Source: Pseudoips prasinana
Taxonomy: Eukaryota > Arthropoda > Insecta > Lepidoptera > Nolidae
Assembly (NCBI GenBank): GCA_951640165.1
Contig: OX621257.1
Coordinates: 4,165,201 to 4,229,200, forward strand
DNA length: 64,000 nt
Direction of reading: 5' to 3'
Shown here: positions 42,005 through 51,815 of the stretch, one piece after another
Layout: every line of letters begins with the position of its first letter
Numbering within the stretch: the first letter of the stretch is position 1
The notes under the pieces: generated by a model
Database searches by the model: none
What the model was told of the DNA's origin: nothing
The model's input: only the letters and a program-made list of their open reading frames with translations
Position numbers and translations under genes: made by a program

Positions 42005-42310
42005 ATAGTAAATTTACTATTAATAACTTAAAATCGTTATTAATAACGGGAAAAGGGCGCGATGTATACACAAGTTTACAATGCCTACCAAAAATAGGAT
42101 ATATATCTCCATACAGCAATCATAAAGGAAAATGATGCAGGTTTTCCATCAAGTAATTGCCACCCAGACAGTACGCATTTCAGCGAGTAGTATCTAATAA
42201 TCTAAGACATTAAATAAAACTTTCATAAATTTTAAAATATCTACTTCCAGGTGAATTAGTGCAAGAAAGTTTTCATTCGCCGAACACATTACTATGTAGG
42301 TCAAAGGACG
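42005..42310 (+). repeat. Segmental duplication block b (partner 63695-64000)
   Basis: TATAGTAAATTTACTATTAA through GGGCGCGATGT, AAAATAGGATAT and TTTTCATTCGCCGAAC. The partner runs to the window edge at 64000, so the full duplication is longer than visible. Confidence 0.8.
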
Positions 42311-42467
42311 TTCACTGCTGGGAAAATGGCGGAGGCTTGCGCTACCAGCATCCAACTGCTTCCAGTGACCCTCACGAGATCGTTGGTCCACCTTGTTGTG
42401 CCTGCCCACGCTGCATCATCCCGTTCGTAACCTTTCTGCCCCAGCGGCTGTCGGTCTACGAGCTCTG
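42297..42467 (-). mobile_element. RTE LINE 3' fragment, decayed
   Basis: GTCAAAGGACGTTCACTGCT, GGAGGCTTGCGCTACC, GACCCTCACGAGATCGTTGG, GCCCACGCTGCATCATC and CCCCAGCGGCTGTCGG track the minus-strand RTE C-terminal coding region seen at 20307-20628, with deletions. The same fragment begins at 63980 in the duplicate. Confidence 0.7.
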
Positions 42468-42477
42468 AACTAAGGTA

Positions 42478-42711
42478 CAGGGGGCCTACCGGGTAAGTCA
42501 TAAACATCGTTTTCATGATCGGCGTTCAAATAAATAAAGGTTAAAAAATACTAAATCATATGTTCAATCGGCTTCAAACTTGACAATCGATGCCGGACCA
42601 TTTATGACGTCACATGTAAGGCGATTTACGACTGATTAAGTCATTTTTAACCTTTATTTATTTGAACGCCGATCACATAAACAAAGTTCGGCAACTTTGC
42701 CGGTAGCCCCA
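42478..42711. mobile_element. MITE-5 copy 1, foldback
   Basis: CAGGGGGCCTACCGGGTAAG at the left and TTGCCGGTAGCCCC at the right, with inner arms GGCGTTCAAATAAATAAAGG and CCTTTATTTATTTGAACGCC. The centre holds GGACCATTTATGACGTCAC. Confidence 0.88.
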
Positions 42712-42951
42712 CTGGGGCTCTACCGGCTTAGTCACCGATTATCGATTTCTTAAATGGCGTTCAAATAAATAAAGGTTAAAAATGAGTTAATCAATCGTTA
42801 AATCGGCTTCAACGTTGACAATCGATTCCAGACCATTTATGACGTTACATGTTCTCATGGAAGCCGATTTAACGATTGATTAAGTAATTTTTAACCTTTA
42901 TTTATTTGAACGCCGATCACGAAGTTCGGCGACTTTGCCGTAGCCCCCCTG
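42712..42951. mobile_element. MITE-5 copy 2, abutting copy 1
   Basis: Begins CTGGGGCTCTACCGGCTTAG directly after copy 1 (junction GCCCCACTGGGGC) and ends GCCGTAGCCCCCCTG. Inner arms AATCAATCGTTAAATCGGCT are mirrored. Same family as 45072-45318. Confidence 0.88.
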
Positions 42952-43263
42952 ATGTCGAACACCCATTTCAATAAATTGCGTCACTTCTGGTCGCACTTAA
43001 ATTTTATTAAAACTAGCTACGTAACCCATCATATTAATAATGTCCTCTATTTTCAATTTTGTTTCTATTAACATAAGGTCCAAAATAGCTTAGTTTGCTT
43101 CCCAGCATGTGAAGCAGACACTCGATTTAATACCTATACTAGAATCTAGGCTATCGGCTCATCTCGATATGAGGGCAGGAAATACTTTTAGGCTCAGCTA
43201 TAATATGTAGGGGTTTATCAAACTAAGAGCTTTTCTTGCTTACTGTTAGAGTTATAATCTGTT
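42952..43263. other. Unassigned gap
   Basis: No coding frame or clear repeat. AAAACTAGCTACGTAACCC at about 43010 is a possible LR scrap. Confidence 0.4.
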
Positions 43264-43578
43264 ATCAAGTACTCAATAGCCTCGCAACGGTCATGACGTA
43301 GCTGCTATGTTATAATACTATTTTTACACTGTGATTATTTATTTGATTAGTGATTATCATTTTATTGATTACTATAATAATTTTACATCTTAAAACTATT
43401 AATAATCGATAGTAGACTTTCAAATGGTTGTCACTGATAAAATATAAATAGGGTAGGAGAATTATTAAAGAGGCATTCTTTGTACGACGGTAGATGAGAA
43501 CGTTACTCTGTTCGATTAAATATTGTGTGTGGAAAATATCTCGGTGTTTTAATGTGCAGAACCTATGAGTGCGTAATA
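43264..43578 (+). mobile_element. MITE-3 copy
   Basis: ATCAAGTACTCAATAG start and GAGTGCGTAATA end; inverted counterpart of 26383-26710 across its length (ACGTAGCTGCTATGTTATAA, TTACATCTTAAAACTATTAA, GGGTAGGAGAATTATTAAAG). Flanks AATCTGTT and AATCACTG are at best a decayed 8-bp TSD. Confidence 0.78.
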
Positions 43579-43586
43579 AATCACTG

Positions 43587-43665
43587 ACTGCATGTATGGC
43601 ACAGTGTTAAGTTAGTTTATTGCCACGAAATCTTTGTCTTCATGTTCGATTCAAGTCATCATTGA
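43587..43665 (+). repeat. Degenerate SINE-E head
   Basis: GACTGCATGTATGGCACAGTG and, 50 bases on, GTTCGATTCAAGTC echo the SINE-E A and B regions with many changes (first 20 bases are the head match). Confidence 0.5.
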
Positions 43666-43740
43666 ACCCGAAAGACATCTACTGTTGGATCAGAGCCTCG
43701 ATCAAGAATGGGGATATGCCATAAACATTTTCTTTTTTTT

Positions 43741-43975
43741 TGGATAAAGACAACGTCCGAATTAGGGATATTAGCAAGGACTGATTGCTTCAAGGCAATT
43801 TTAAGGAAAAGAACTGCCTCCCTGATGCGTCGTGTGCGAGACAGTACCAGCAGCCTCCTAAATACCATATTGCACAATATTGATTGCCCAATAGTGAGCC
43901 ACTGGAACAGTGTTCACATGGGTTCCAGGGCTCCCATTTTTAACGTAAGATAGATTTATTAGTGTAGTACTAACA
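43741..43975 (+). pseudogene. LINE ORF2 C-terminal fragment
   Basis: LARTDCFKAILRKRTASLMR, RVRDSTSSLLNTILHNIDCP and IVSHWNSVH, with a stop at 43951-43953, then a short 3' UTR ending in (ATT)n. RKRxASLxxRVRxSxxSxL is a C-terminal signature seen in insect LINEs; the clade is not certain. Everything upstream is missing. Confidence 0.6.
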
Positions 43976-44046
43976 TATTTCTCAGCCATTACTAACAAAT
44001 TACTATGGATTAATTACCATCTGAAATAAATATATTATTATTATTA

Positions 44047-44089
44047 TTAATCCCTGTATCTGTCGCGGGGTACTTTACAAATATATAAT
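44047..44089 (-). mobile_element. SINE-E fragment
   Basis: AATCCCTGTATCTGTCGCGG then GGTACTTTACAAATATATAA, reverse complement of the SINE-E 3' half. It is cut by LR-b at 44090. Confidence 0.7.
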
Positions 44090-44392
44090 ACTAGCTGTGC
44101 CCGCGACTTCGTTCGCGTGTTAATTAGTTTTTTTATGTTTTTGATTTTTCAAAAAAAAAAAAGTAGCCTAAGTTACTCCTTATTACATCAGCTACCTGCC
44201 AATAAAAGTCCCGTCAAAATCGGTCCAGCCATTTCAGAGATTAGCCGGAACAAACAGACAGACAGACAGACAAAAATTGTAAAAAATGTTATTTTGGTGT
44301 AGGTACCGTATATATATTCATATACATGTAGTAAAAATCGGTTATTTCAATATTACAAACAGACACTTCAATTTTATTTATTTGTATAGATT
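44090..44392 (+). repeat. LR-b repeat, complete
   Basis: ACTAGCTGTGCCCGCGACTT start, CATCAGCTACCTGCCAATAA, TCCCGTCAAAATCGGTCC, a four-fold ACAG tract, and TTTATTTGTATAGATTA end. Mirror copy at 61184-61475. Confidence 0.82.
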
Positions 44393-45029
44393 AACGAACA
44401 CAAAGTATGCAACAAACAGACGAGTTGGCGACCGCAGTATGATAGTCATAGTTCAAAGGGAGAAATTGCTGCCCCTTTTCAGGTAGTAACTCCTTGGGGA
44501 TGATTTCTATTCACCCCACGGGTTGAGATGGGGTGGTGATATTCGTTACCGTTAGCCACACAACAGGGTGGCAGATCTCCGTACAGGACAAGTATTTGTG
44601 CCACACAAATAGTTGCCCTATCCACGGGGAACTTAACTAACAAGCAATTCACTGACACAAATCATATCAAAAATAAAAAAAATAATAAAAAAGGTTTAGT
44701 CCCAACAAGCACAGATAATCCTTAACTTAGTTTACATCTAAGACGATATAACTAATTGCGTTTAGTTTATATAATACTTATGAAGCATGCAACATTATAA
44801 GTACTAGCTAGGAAAGGCGTCTACCTCAGCAAATGTTACAGTAAATAATAATGATTACTGTAACGCTGATCTTCCGATAGCGCTTAAAAAACGACTAATT
44901 AAATTACAAAATTATCATGCGTATGTGACCTGTAGTAGCGTTTGGTTGCGACTCCAACCACTTTAGATGTCATCAAAGAGAATATAAACAACTAGTATAT
45001 ATCAAGACTTCGAACGATAATTGTCACAT
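44393..45029. other. Unassigned gap
   Basis: 44480-44660 has GC-richer SINE-like phrases (GTATTTGTGCCACACAAATA) without pol III boxes. TGTTACAGTAAATA...ATTACTGTAACG (about 44832-44860) is a small hairpin. No coding region. Confidence 0.4.
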
Positions 45030-45071
45030 ATATATGTTATCTTCGGGGGGACTCGAACCCGATACACGTTG
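45030..45071 (-). repeat. tRNA-like B-box piece next to MITE-5
   Basis: On the minus strand GGGTTCGAGTCCCCCCGA is a good B box. The MITE end beside it reads TTAGCCGGTAGAGCCCC, an A-box-like stretch at about the right distance upstream. Together they look like the head of a tRNA-derived SINE. Confidence 0.5.
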
Positions 45072-45318
45072 CTGGGGCTCTACCGGCTAAGTCACCGAAA
45101 ATCGTTTTCGTGAATGGCGTTCAAATAAATAAAGCTTAAGAATGACTTAATCAATCGTTAAATCGGCTTCAACGTTGTCAATCAATTCCGGACCATTTAT
45201 GACGTCACATGTTTTCATGGAAGCCGATTTAACGATTGATTAAGTCATTTTTAGCCTTTATTTATTTGAAAGCCATTCACGAAAATGATGTTCGGTGACT
45301 TAGCCGGTAGAGCCCCTG
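45072..45318. mobile_element. MITE-5 copy 3, foldback with longest arms
   Basis: CTGGGGCTCTACCGGCTAAG, GTCACCGAAAATC and TTTTCGTGAATGGC at the left are mirrored by CATTCACGAAAATGATGTTC and GGTGACTTAGCCGGTAGAGC at the right. The inner arms match copies 1 and 2. No ORF. Confidence 0.88.
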
Positions 45319-45499
45319 ATGAAGGTGAGGCAACAACCTTAACCAAAGCGGCAATAGACAGCTTGCGAGTGCCTTTGCTGACTTGAGATGAAGCATACCA
45401 GCTCGATTTGGTAACCAAACATGAATATTCTTTTAACTTATTATCGTCTAATGTTTTGTCTAATAATCTGCAATTATTTTGTAAACAAGTCGTAAACAC
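45319..45499 (-). other. Coding-like fragment, unidentified
   Basis: On the minus strand 60 codons are open up to the MITE-5 edge: TTCLQNNCRLLDKTLDDNKL, KEYSCLVTKSSWYASSQ, VSKGTRKLSIAALVKVVAS. Mixed polar composition resembles real protein, but I do not recognise it. The MITE copy truncates it. Confidence 0.3.
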
Positions 45500-45818
45500 A
45501 ATTACAAAAACACTATGTTTTATTCAGTAGATAGAAACCATTAGCGAAAAGTAATATAGACAAGGTTTTCACCCTAAGTGGTATTATTTACTAAAAAGAA
45601 AAATTCCCGAGACAATTACTGGATAGTTTACCCTTTTTTAGACGAAATAAAAGTGAATGAAAACACACTTTATTACTGTATCAAAGAGTTGATTTTGCCT
45701 TGATCAAAACGTATCATTTAATTCTATTTAGTTACAGCTGACACAAGAGTGAGACGAATGATTTTATATTTGACTCGAAAAGAGAAATTGTAGTTAATCT
45801 TTCAAATGTATATTTGTT
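45500..45818. other. Unassigned gap
   Basis: AT-rich, no repeat or coding motif recognised apart from sequence leading into the LINE fragment. Confidence 0.4.
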
Positions 45819-46290
45819 TTGGTATGTGTGTTCACAATAGCCGTTATGCTAGTCAAAAATATACAGTATTTAAGTGCCAAAAAAAGATGCATAAGAGCCA
45901 TTTATAACGGAAAGAAAACAGATAGTTGCAAAACATATTTTAAAAATATGAAAATTTTAACAATGCCCTCGTTATACATATTCGTAACGTCTATGTTTGT
46001 CAAAAATAATCTGCACAAATTTGCTCGAGTAAGCAGTCAGCGCCGTTGCGACCGGTTAAAAACAGTTGGGTCTAAAACGACACTTTATAGGAACAGTATT
46101 TTTGCAATGGCTCCAAAGATATATAATAAATTACCGAAATGCATAAGAAGAGAAGATCCACAAATTTAATAGTAAATTGTTTTTGTTTCTAGCTGATAAG
46201 ACGTATTACTATATTGAGGATTTTTTTAAACGGTTTTATTTAGCTTACCCTGTTTGTTTTATTCTTTTTTCTTGTTCTTGGGTCAAATTT
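45819..46290 (+). pseudogene. CR1-type LINE ORF2 C-terminal fragment and 3' UTR
   Basis: AKKRCIRAIYNGKKTDSCKT, then FKNMKILTMPSLYIF, MFVKNNLHKFARVSS and MAPKIYNKLPKCIR, ending at TAA 46167-46169. The QKRxxRAIY...NILTxPSxYI order is the same as in the CR1-type ORF2 at 18910-19000, so it is a related but different family. A ~120-bp 3' UTR leads into the 118-bp repeats. Confidence 0.75.
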
Positions 46291-46393
46291 AGTAACTAAA
46301 ATTTGACCCCCTTCCAGTTGACCGATTGATCTGAAATTTGGTACACACTACTGGTTCTGGTGACAATACAATTAAATAAATTATGTTTCATTG

Positions 46394-47086
46394 TAAATCC
46401 AATATGGCCGCCGCTACAAAATGGCGGATAACTTAGGTTTTATTAATCCCATCAATATGGGTATCAAATGAAAGGGCTCAACAAGTAGAATACAATGTAC
46501 TATACAAAATTGAAATCCAAGATGGCCGCCGCTACAAAATGGCGGATAACTTAGGTTTTATTAATCCCATCAATATGGGTATCAAATGAAAGGGCTCAAC
46601 AAGTAGAATACAATGTACTATACAACATTGAAATCCAAGATGGCCGCCGCTACAAAATGGCGGATAACTTAGGTTTTATTAATCCCATCAATATGGGTAT
46701 CAAATGAAAGGGCTCAACAAGTAGAATACAATGTACTATACAAAATTGAAATCCAAGATGGCCGCCGCTACAAAATGGCGGATAACTTAGGTTTTATTAA
46801 TCCCTACAATATGGGTATCAAATGAAAGGGCTCAGAAAGTAGAATACAATGTACTATACAAAATTGAAATCCAAAATCGCCGCCTCTACAAAATGGCGGA
46901 TGACCTAGGTTTTATCTATCCCATCAATATGGGTATCAAATGAAATGGCTCAATATGTAGAACACAATTTACTATGCAAAATTGAAATTTAAGATGGCCG
47001 CCGCTACCAAATGGCTGATAACCTATTTTTTTATCAATCTCATCAATATGGGTATCAAATAAAAGGGCTTGACAAGTAGAATAATA
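46394..47086 (+). repeat. Tandem array, six units of exactly 118 bp
   Basis: ATGGCCGCCGCTAC recurs at 46404, 46522, 46640, 46758, 46876 (as ATCGCCGCCTCTAC) and 46994, always 118 apart. Each unit also has CAAAATGGCGGATAAC and CAATATGGGTATCAAATGAA. Units 1-4 are nearly identical; units 5-6 are diverged. No indels change the period. Confidence 0.95.
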
Positions 47087-47111
47087 ACGAAATAAAAACT
47101 AAAAACTAGAA

Positions 47112-47976
47112 AATAAAAATTGGTAAAAAAACTTTTTAAGTTAAACATACATTGTAATGTTTAAGATATGTACTAAAAGCTAAAAAATAATAAAATAGAT
47201 ACAGTCGTGGGCATTATAAACATATGCATAGACTAGACTTAAATGAAACCGTGGGGCACGACAAGCTAGCGAGCTCGACTATAAGCAAGTTTAAGGGTTT
47301 CATAGTGTTGAGCGAGTGTTTACTTTAATCATAAGTTTAGTCGATTAAAGACAAACTACGAGTAGTGAAGCGAGCCAGCAGTATGAACGATAAACTATTT
47401 GAAACATCTCTTTTGTTTACATGGAATGTATGACAAAATAATTTGACGGTCACCGTAGCCTAGTTGGTAGTGTTCCTGCCTACGAAGCTGGTGATCCTGG
47501 GTTCGAATCCCGGAAGGTGCAAATATTTGTGTGATGAGCACGAATATTTGTTTCTGAGTCATGGATGTTTTCTATGTATTTAAGTATTTATCTATCTATA
47601 TAAGTATGTATATCGTCGCCTAATACCCATAGTACAAGCTTTGCTTAGTTTGGGGCTAGGATGATCTGTGTGACATTGTCCCCAGATATTATTATATTAT
47701 AACTATCGGACTTTCAATGAGCAAGAAATTAGTAAGTAATTTACTCACCGTCGGGGGGCCAACTGCCTAACGACGAATTAAACGATTCTTTTATCGCACA
47801 TTTTAATCGATAATTGTAGACAATTGACGTGCCCCACGGTTTTATTTTAGTCTAGTCTATGCATATGTTTATAATGCCCACGACCGTATCTATTTTATTA
47901 TTTTTTAGCTTTTAGTACATATCTTAAACATTACAATGTATGTTTAACATAAAAAGTTTTTTTACCAATTTTTATT
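47112..47976. mobile_element. Foldback element with ~150-bp arms
   Basis: The left arm 47112-47265 (AATAAAAATTGGTAAAAAAA..., TCGTGGGCATTATAAACATA, TGCATAGACTAGAC, CCGTGGGGCACG) is mirrored at 47822-47976 with only a handful of differences. The centre carries a SINE-B insertion. No transposase; a large MITE or foldback. Confidence 0.9.
47447..47697 (+). mobile_element. SINE-B copy, tRNA-derived
   Basis: GGTCACCGTAGCCTAGTTGG (A-box-like) and GGTTCGAATCC (B box), a GTGATGAGCACGAATATTTG body, GTACAAGCTTTGCTTAG 3' block and an ATATTATTATATT tail. A second copy, split, is at 51352-51446 plus 57466-57551. Confidence 0.85.
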
Positions 47977-48104
47977 AATGATAAATGATGACATAATTCC
48001 TACAATATTATTATTTACCTTTGTTTGCATGTAAATTTTTAATTGACATTTCTTAATTAAATTGACATTTACTGAATTATGAGTTATTTGTTTTATTATA
48101 TACT
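47977..48104. other. Spacer carrying the LTR element's left target copy
   Basis: AT-rich; ends with ATACT (48100-48104), the target duplication of the LTR element. The other copy is at 51210-51214. Confidence 0.8.
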
Positions 48105-48382
48105 TTTAGGAATTAAAAGGATTTTATTATAAAAAAAAGAGGTTTATTCACACTTCAGAATAAATAATTAGAAATCAACAACAATTTTCTTATGACAAAT
48201 CACTTATAACGAGAAACACTGTAACCACTGCACATTACACTAAGGATTCAATCGATACGCAAACCAGCAGAGCATCGCCCTCGTCGACGTCTGGCCCCAA
48301 AAGAGAGAGAGCCAGCGGTAGACTGGGCCTTATATAGGCAAAGTCCGACGTGACTCATCGCCCATCTTGAAAATTCCTCACA
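48105..48382 (-). repeat. 3' LTR of the non-autonomous element
   Basis: Identical by eye to 50932-51209. Minus-strand start TGTGAGG at 48382, end ...TTCCTAAA at 48105. The terminal bases are TG...AA rather than the usual TG...CA. Confidence 0.92.
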
Positions 48383-48691
48383 CGGCCTCTCCTGACTTCG
48401 CGTCGACCACGACCGCGCTTCTTCAGCAGCACCAGGAGACACGGCGATCGCCAGCTCCTACTGCATTAGAGAGCTCACCGTCATCAGAATCATCACCTGC
48501 ATAAAACACAAACAGTTAATTATCATGGCAACCGCACAAAGATGCCTATTCAGTCATCCACCTCACACTCAAGGCACTCAAACAGGCAATCACTCTCGTA
48601 ACGGAGATAAATACACTCAAAATACTTCGCTTTCAAATGTATGCAAACATCTCTTGTAAACTTCTGTCATACTCATAATTGAACAAGTTAT

Positions 48692-48831
48692 AGCGACAAA
48701 CGTAAAGTTATACCGAAAAACGTCAAATATTGCGACAAACGCAAAGTTATAGCGACAAACGCCAAGTTACAGCGACAAACGCCAAGTTACAGCGACAAAC
48801 GCCAAGTTACAGCGACAAACGCCAAGCGACG
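48692..48831. repeat. 20-bp minisatellite inside the LTR element
   Basis: AGCGACAAACGCCAAGTTAC is repeated with a strict 20-base period, about seven units, the first three diverged and the last four nearly identical. It lies in the internal region, where such repeats are common in non-autonomous LTR elements. Confidence 0.9.
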
Positions 48832-49549
48832 TGCCTGAGTGCCTAGTACCATAGCGACTAGCACTTATAACTCATTGATTTTACTGTTCGGAGCGCATGT
48901 CTTCACACACGCCAAGCGTACTACAAACAGAATGTGTAACATTAAATGATTGAAACTTATTACCAAAGTTGCGGAACAAAACTCAAAACGTAAAGACTTC
49001 CTGCCAGCCAGCCACGCGCGCCAGGTGCACGCCTGCCAGATCAGACGCTTCAGGACTTCAGCGTCGAAGGCAGCCACTGGGACCATGCCGACAGTTTGTT
49101 CCAAACAGCAAGTGACACACTCGCACCATTCATATGTGTAACATGAAACAAAATTAAAAAGGTTACGTTGAACATTTACTATGAAAACATGCCGAACAAC
49201 TCTAGGGTTCACGCATTTCTGGTTCTAACCTCCCTGTGGAGTCAGAATTTAATGACAAAGTGTACATCACCAAACGTCAACTCTTTTGGTTAGCCTTAGT
49301 GAAAATCGAGGTAAAATTAAATTGAACCACGTGGAACCAAACTCCAAACAAGGTCTCGGCCTCGGCCTTACCTGACCATAACTCTCTTGTCTTGAGATGG
49401 CTTATATGACGCTTTGGTGAAACTTTTCTCCTCTGTTTGACTTTGTATTTTACAAAACATAATTACATAATGACGAACGTATAATTGGGGTACACAAAGT
49501 ACATTCAGATTCACAACAACAACTTATGGTTCACACACATAGCTTTCCT

Positions 49550-49623
49550 GTGCCGGAATTGAACCTGGGACATGGAATTCACAAGGCGACGGTCTTAACC
49601 TCTACGACACACGTGCAGTCAAA
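49550..49623 (-). repeat. SINE-E-like head inside the LTR element
   Basis: On minus: GACTGCACGTGTGTCGTAGA, GGTTAAGACCG and GGTTCAATTCCGGCAC correspond to SINE-E A and B regions. The body is absent. It was either captured by the element or inserted and truncated. Confidence 0.6.
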
Positions 49624-50905
49624 CTTCAGAGGATGACTTCAAACTTATGTAACTCCGCTGCTAAGAAGTAGCTTGAGAACATGCACTGCTATTATACCTA
49701 CTAGGTTTTAAATAACAAGTCATTTACATTGTAGAATGCAAATAACACAGATTATTAAATTGAAAAAATTATAAGACTATCAAGTGTTACTTAGTAAGTT
49801 TTGTCAATACCTTGTATCATAGGCTTTTCAGCTCCTCACTCAATCCTCGCACTACTATTAGGTGCAAAATAAAGGCTTGACATTATATACAACACCGTGA
49901 TGTCAACCGTTTGAGGTTACATTCCTCAGCGGTGGTCAATACCTACAGCTATATACCATGGCTATCATACAATGCACATGATACTGAGCGGCGCCGATGA
50001 CGGCTATGAAACACTACGACGACTACTGGTCGAGCTTAGATCGTAATACACATCGCAAACTACCTTTCTTTAACATCACGAATCGGTTAGCCTTGGAGGC
50101 TTTCACTGCTTCACCGGACTATCGCAAACTACCGTGCGACAAACTAAGTGAATGGTTTCGCGCCCTGATATGGGATCCACCTTTCAAGAAAGTCTTGATC
50201 GGCCACGTGAAATACATAGGCGGTATTTCACAAACAAAACAATAAAATTGTATCTACTTACGTAAATCACACAATACAAAAATTTACAAAAACAAAACAC
50301 ACTTGTGTACACTTCGTAGACTGTGCTCACAGTTAATACACTCGTTAACGGTTATACCACAATAGTGTTTAGAACAACTCTAAACAAAACGAACGACTAA
50401 ATATCGACTGATCACGTCAATAGTAGCCGGACTACCCACATTTTTTGTTAATTTTACGGATGTAAAATTACTTTCGATAATTTCTTAACTAATCATGATA
50501 GTATCGAACGTACGGTGTTGATTTTATTGTGCCTTGGAAGACACTTCAGGTTCACACTTACATGAGCAACACAAGGAACGTAAACGGAAATCGTCCCGTA
50601 TTTGACAAACAAACACGCCTACGTGATCGGTGTTTCATTTGGAACGAGACTATCGCGATCGCGACCGCGGTGTACAGGTATGGCGTCGGGGGCTACTTCC
50701 ACGTGGTCTTTAAGACGCACTTTTTTCTGACGTACGCTACCAATCAGAATCCTTAAGCACTCGATTACACAAGATACGCAGCGGCGTTGGAATTTCACAA
50801 CACCATAACACAAAATACACAACCTGGTTGATTTGTCTTAAGAAAATCACAAATGAAAGTAACACGAGGTTAGATTTTATTAAATTTGGATGGCAACAAG
50901 CAGCA

Positions 50906-50923
50906 CTTGGGTTCTTTATACCA
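50906..50923 (-). promoter_or_regulatory. Candidate primer-binding site
   Basis: On the minus strand TGGTATAAAGAACCCAAG begins 8 bases inside the 5' LTR boundary, the position and TGG start expected of a tRNA primer site. The tRNA was not identified. Confidence 0.5.
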
Positions 50924-50931
50924 CTTCTGAT

Positions 50932-51209
50932 TTTAGGAATTAAAAGGATTTTATTATAAAAAAAAGAGGTTTATTCACACTTCAGAATAAATAATTAGAA
51001 ATCAACAACAATTTTCTTATGACAAATCACTTATAACGAGAAACACTGTAACCACTGCACATTACACTAAGGATTCAATCGATACGCAAACCAGCAGAGC
51101 ATCGCCCTCGTCGACGTCTGGCCCCAAAAGAGAGAGAGCCAGCGGTAGACTGGGCCTTATATAGGCAAAGTCCGACGTGACTCATCGCCCATCTTGAAAA
51201 TTCCTCACA
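50932..51209 (-). repeat. 5' LTR with TATA box and poly-A signal
   Basis: Minus-strand start TGTGAGGAATTTTC at 51209, TTGCCTATATAAGGCCC promoter, AATAAACCTC near the 3' end, terminus ...TTCCTAAA at 50932. It drives transcription leftwards into the interior. Confidence 0.9.
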
Positions 51210-51214
51210 ATACT

Positions 51215-51351
51215 ATATTGACTAAACTTTATAATTTAATTAAACCTAAATACTATTTGTATACCAATTTCATTGGTAGAACATAGAGCTCGTCTACAAT
51301 AATATGTATATTTAAGACTTTTTATGTACCTATGCCTGTGTTCACAAATAA
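51215..51351. other. Short AT-rich spacer
   Basis: Continuous with the left flank of the LTR insertion; an ATAATAATAATAATAAT tract leads into the split SINE-B. Confidence 0.5.
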
Positions 51352-51446
51352 TAATAATAATAATATCTAGGGACAATGTCACACAGACCATCCTAGCCCC
51401 AAACTAAGCATAGCTTGTACTATGGGTACTAGGCGTCGATATACAT
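51352..51446 (-). mobile_element. SINE-B copy, 3' half (split by R1-clade element)
   Basis: Reverse complement of the SINE-B 3' block: GGGACAATGTCACACAGACC, CCCCAAACTAAGCATAGC, GTACTATGGGTACTAGGCG. The last 15 bases (51432-51446) are the target site of the R1-clade insertion and recur at 57466-57480, after which the SINE body continues to about 57551. Confidence 0.85.
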
Positions 51447-51815
51447 GGGGTACTAGGTCGGAAAACCTCCTCGTGTGTTCGAGACTACTGGTCCCATTCG
51501 AATATTTATATCCGGTGGGAACGGAAGTTTCTGGAACGGTGTACCCTGGGCGTGGGCGCTGGCTTTTTCCTATGCTTGCATGGGAAGAAACCACCGTCCG
51601 TGGCTAATATTCCGACACCTCACCCCTCTGTTGTCCCCTCTATACACTGGAGTGGACAAGAGAGGAGCGCAAGCCTAATCTGCGCCGCACGGTGATGGGC
51701 TGAATACCGGAGCGCTTTATCCGGTCACGAGCTGCGGCAACCCTTAGCCCCTGAGCAATTACCCGGCGAGGGGGGTACCGGGGGGTAAACCGGTTCAAAG
51801 GGTAATAAGGTAAAT

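Larger units (their letters stand above)
48105..51209 (-). mobile_element. Non-autonomous LTR retrotransposon (LARD/TRIM-like), 3.1 kb
   Basis: Two 278-bp direct repeats (48105-48382 and 50932-51209) look identical base for base and are flanked by ATACT on both sides. On the minus strand the LTR starts TGTGAGGAATTTTC, has TATATAAGG about 50 bases in and AATAAA about 235 bases in, so transcription runs right to left. The 2.55-kb interior has no gag, protease, RT or integrase motif on either strand; the longest frames (115 codons at 49212-48865 minus, 82 at 49997-50245 plus) are unrecognised. Identical LTRs imply a very recent insertion that used enzymes in trans. Confidence 0.9.

Noticed and set aside
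46394..47086. Zinc-finger or other coding repeat
   Set aside because: 118 is not a multiple of three and frames break in every unit.
48688..48831. CRISPR-like array
   Set aside because: The 20-bp units are contiguous with no spacers, in a eukaryotic LTR element; it is a minisatellite.
49997..50245. 82-codon plus-strand frame inside the LTR element as a gene
   Set aside because: No recognisable motif, antisense to the element's transcription, and no second copy for comparison.
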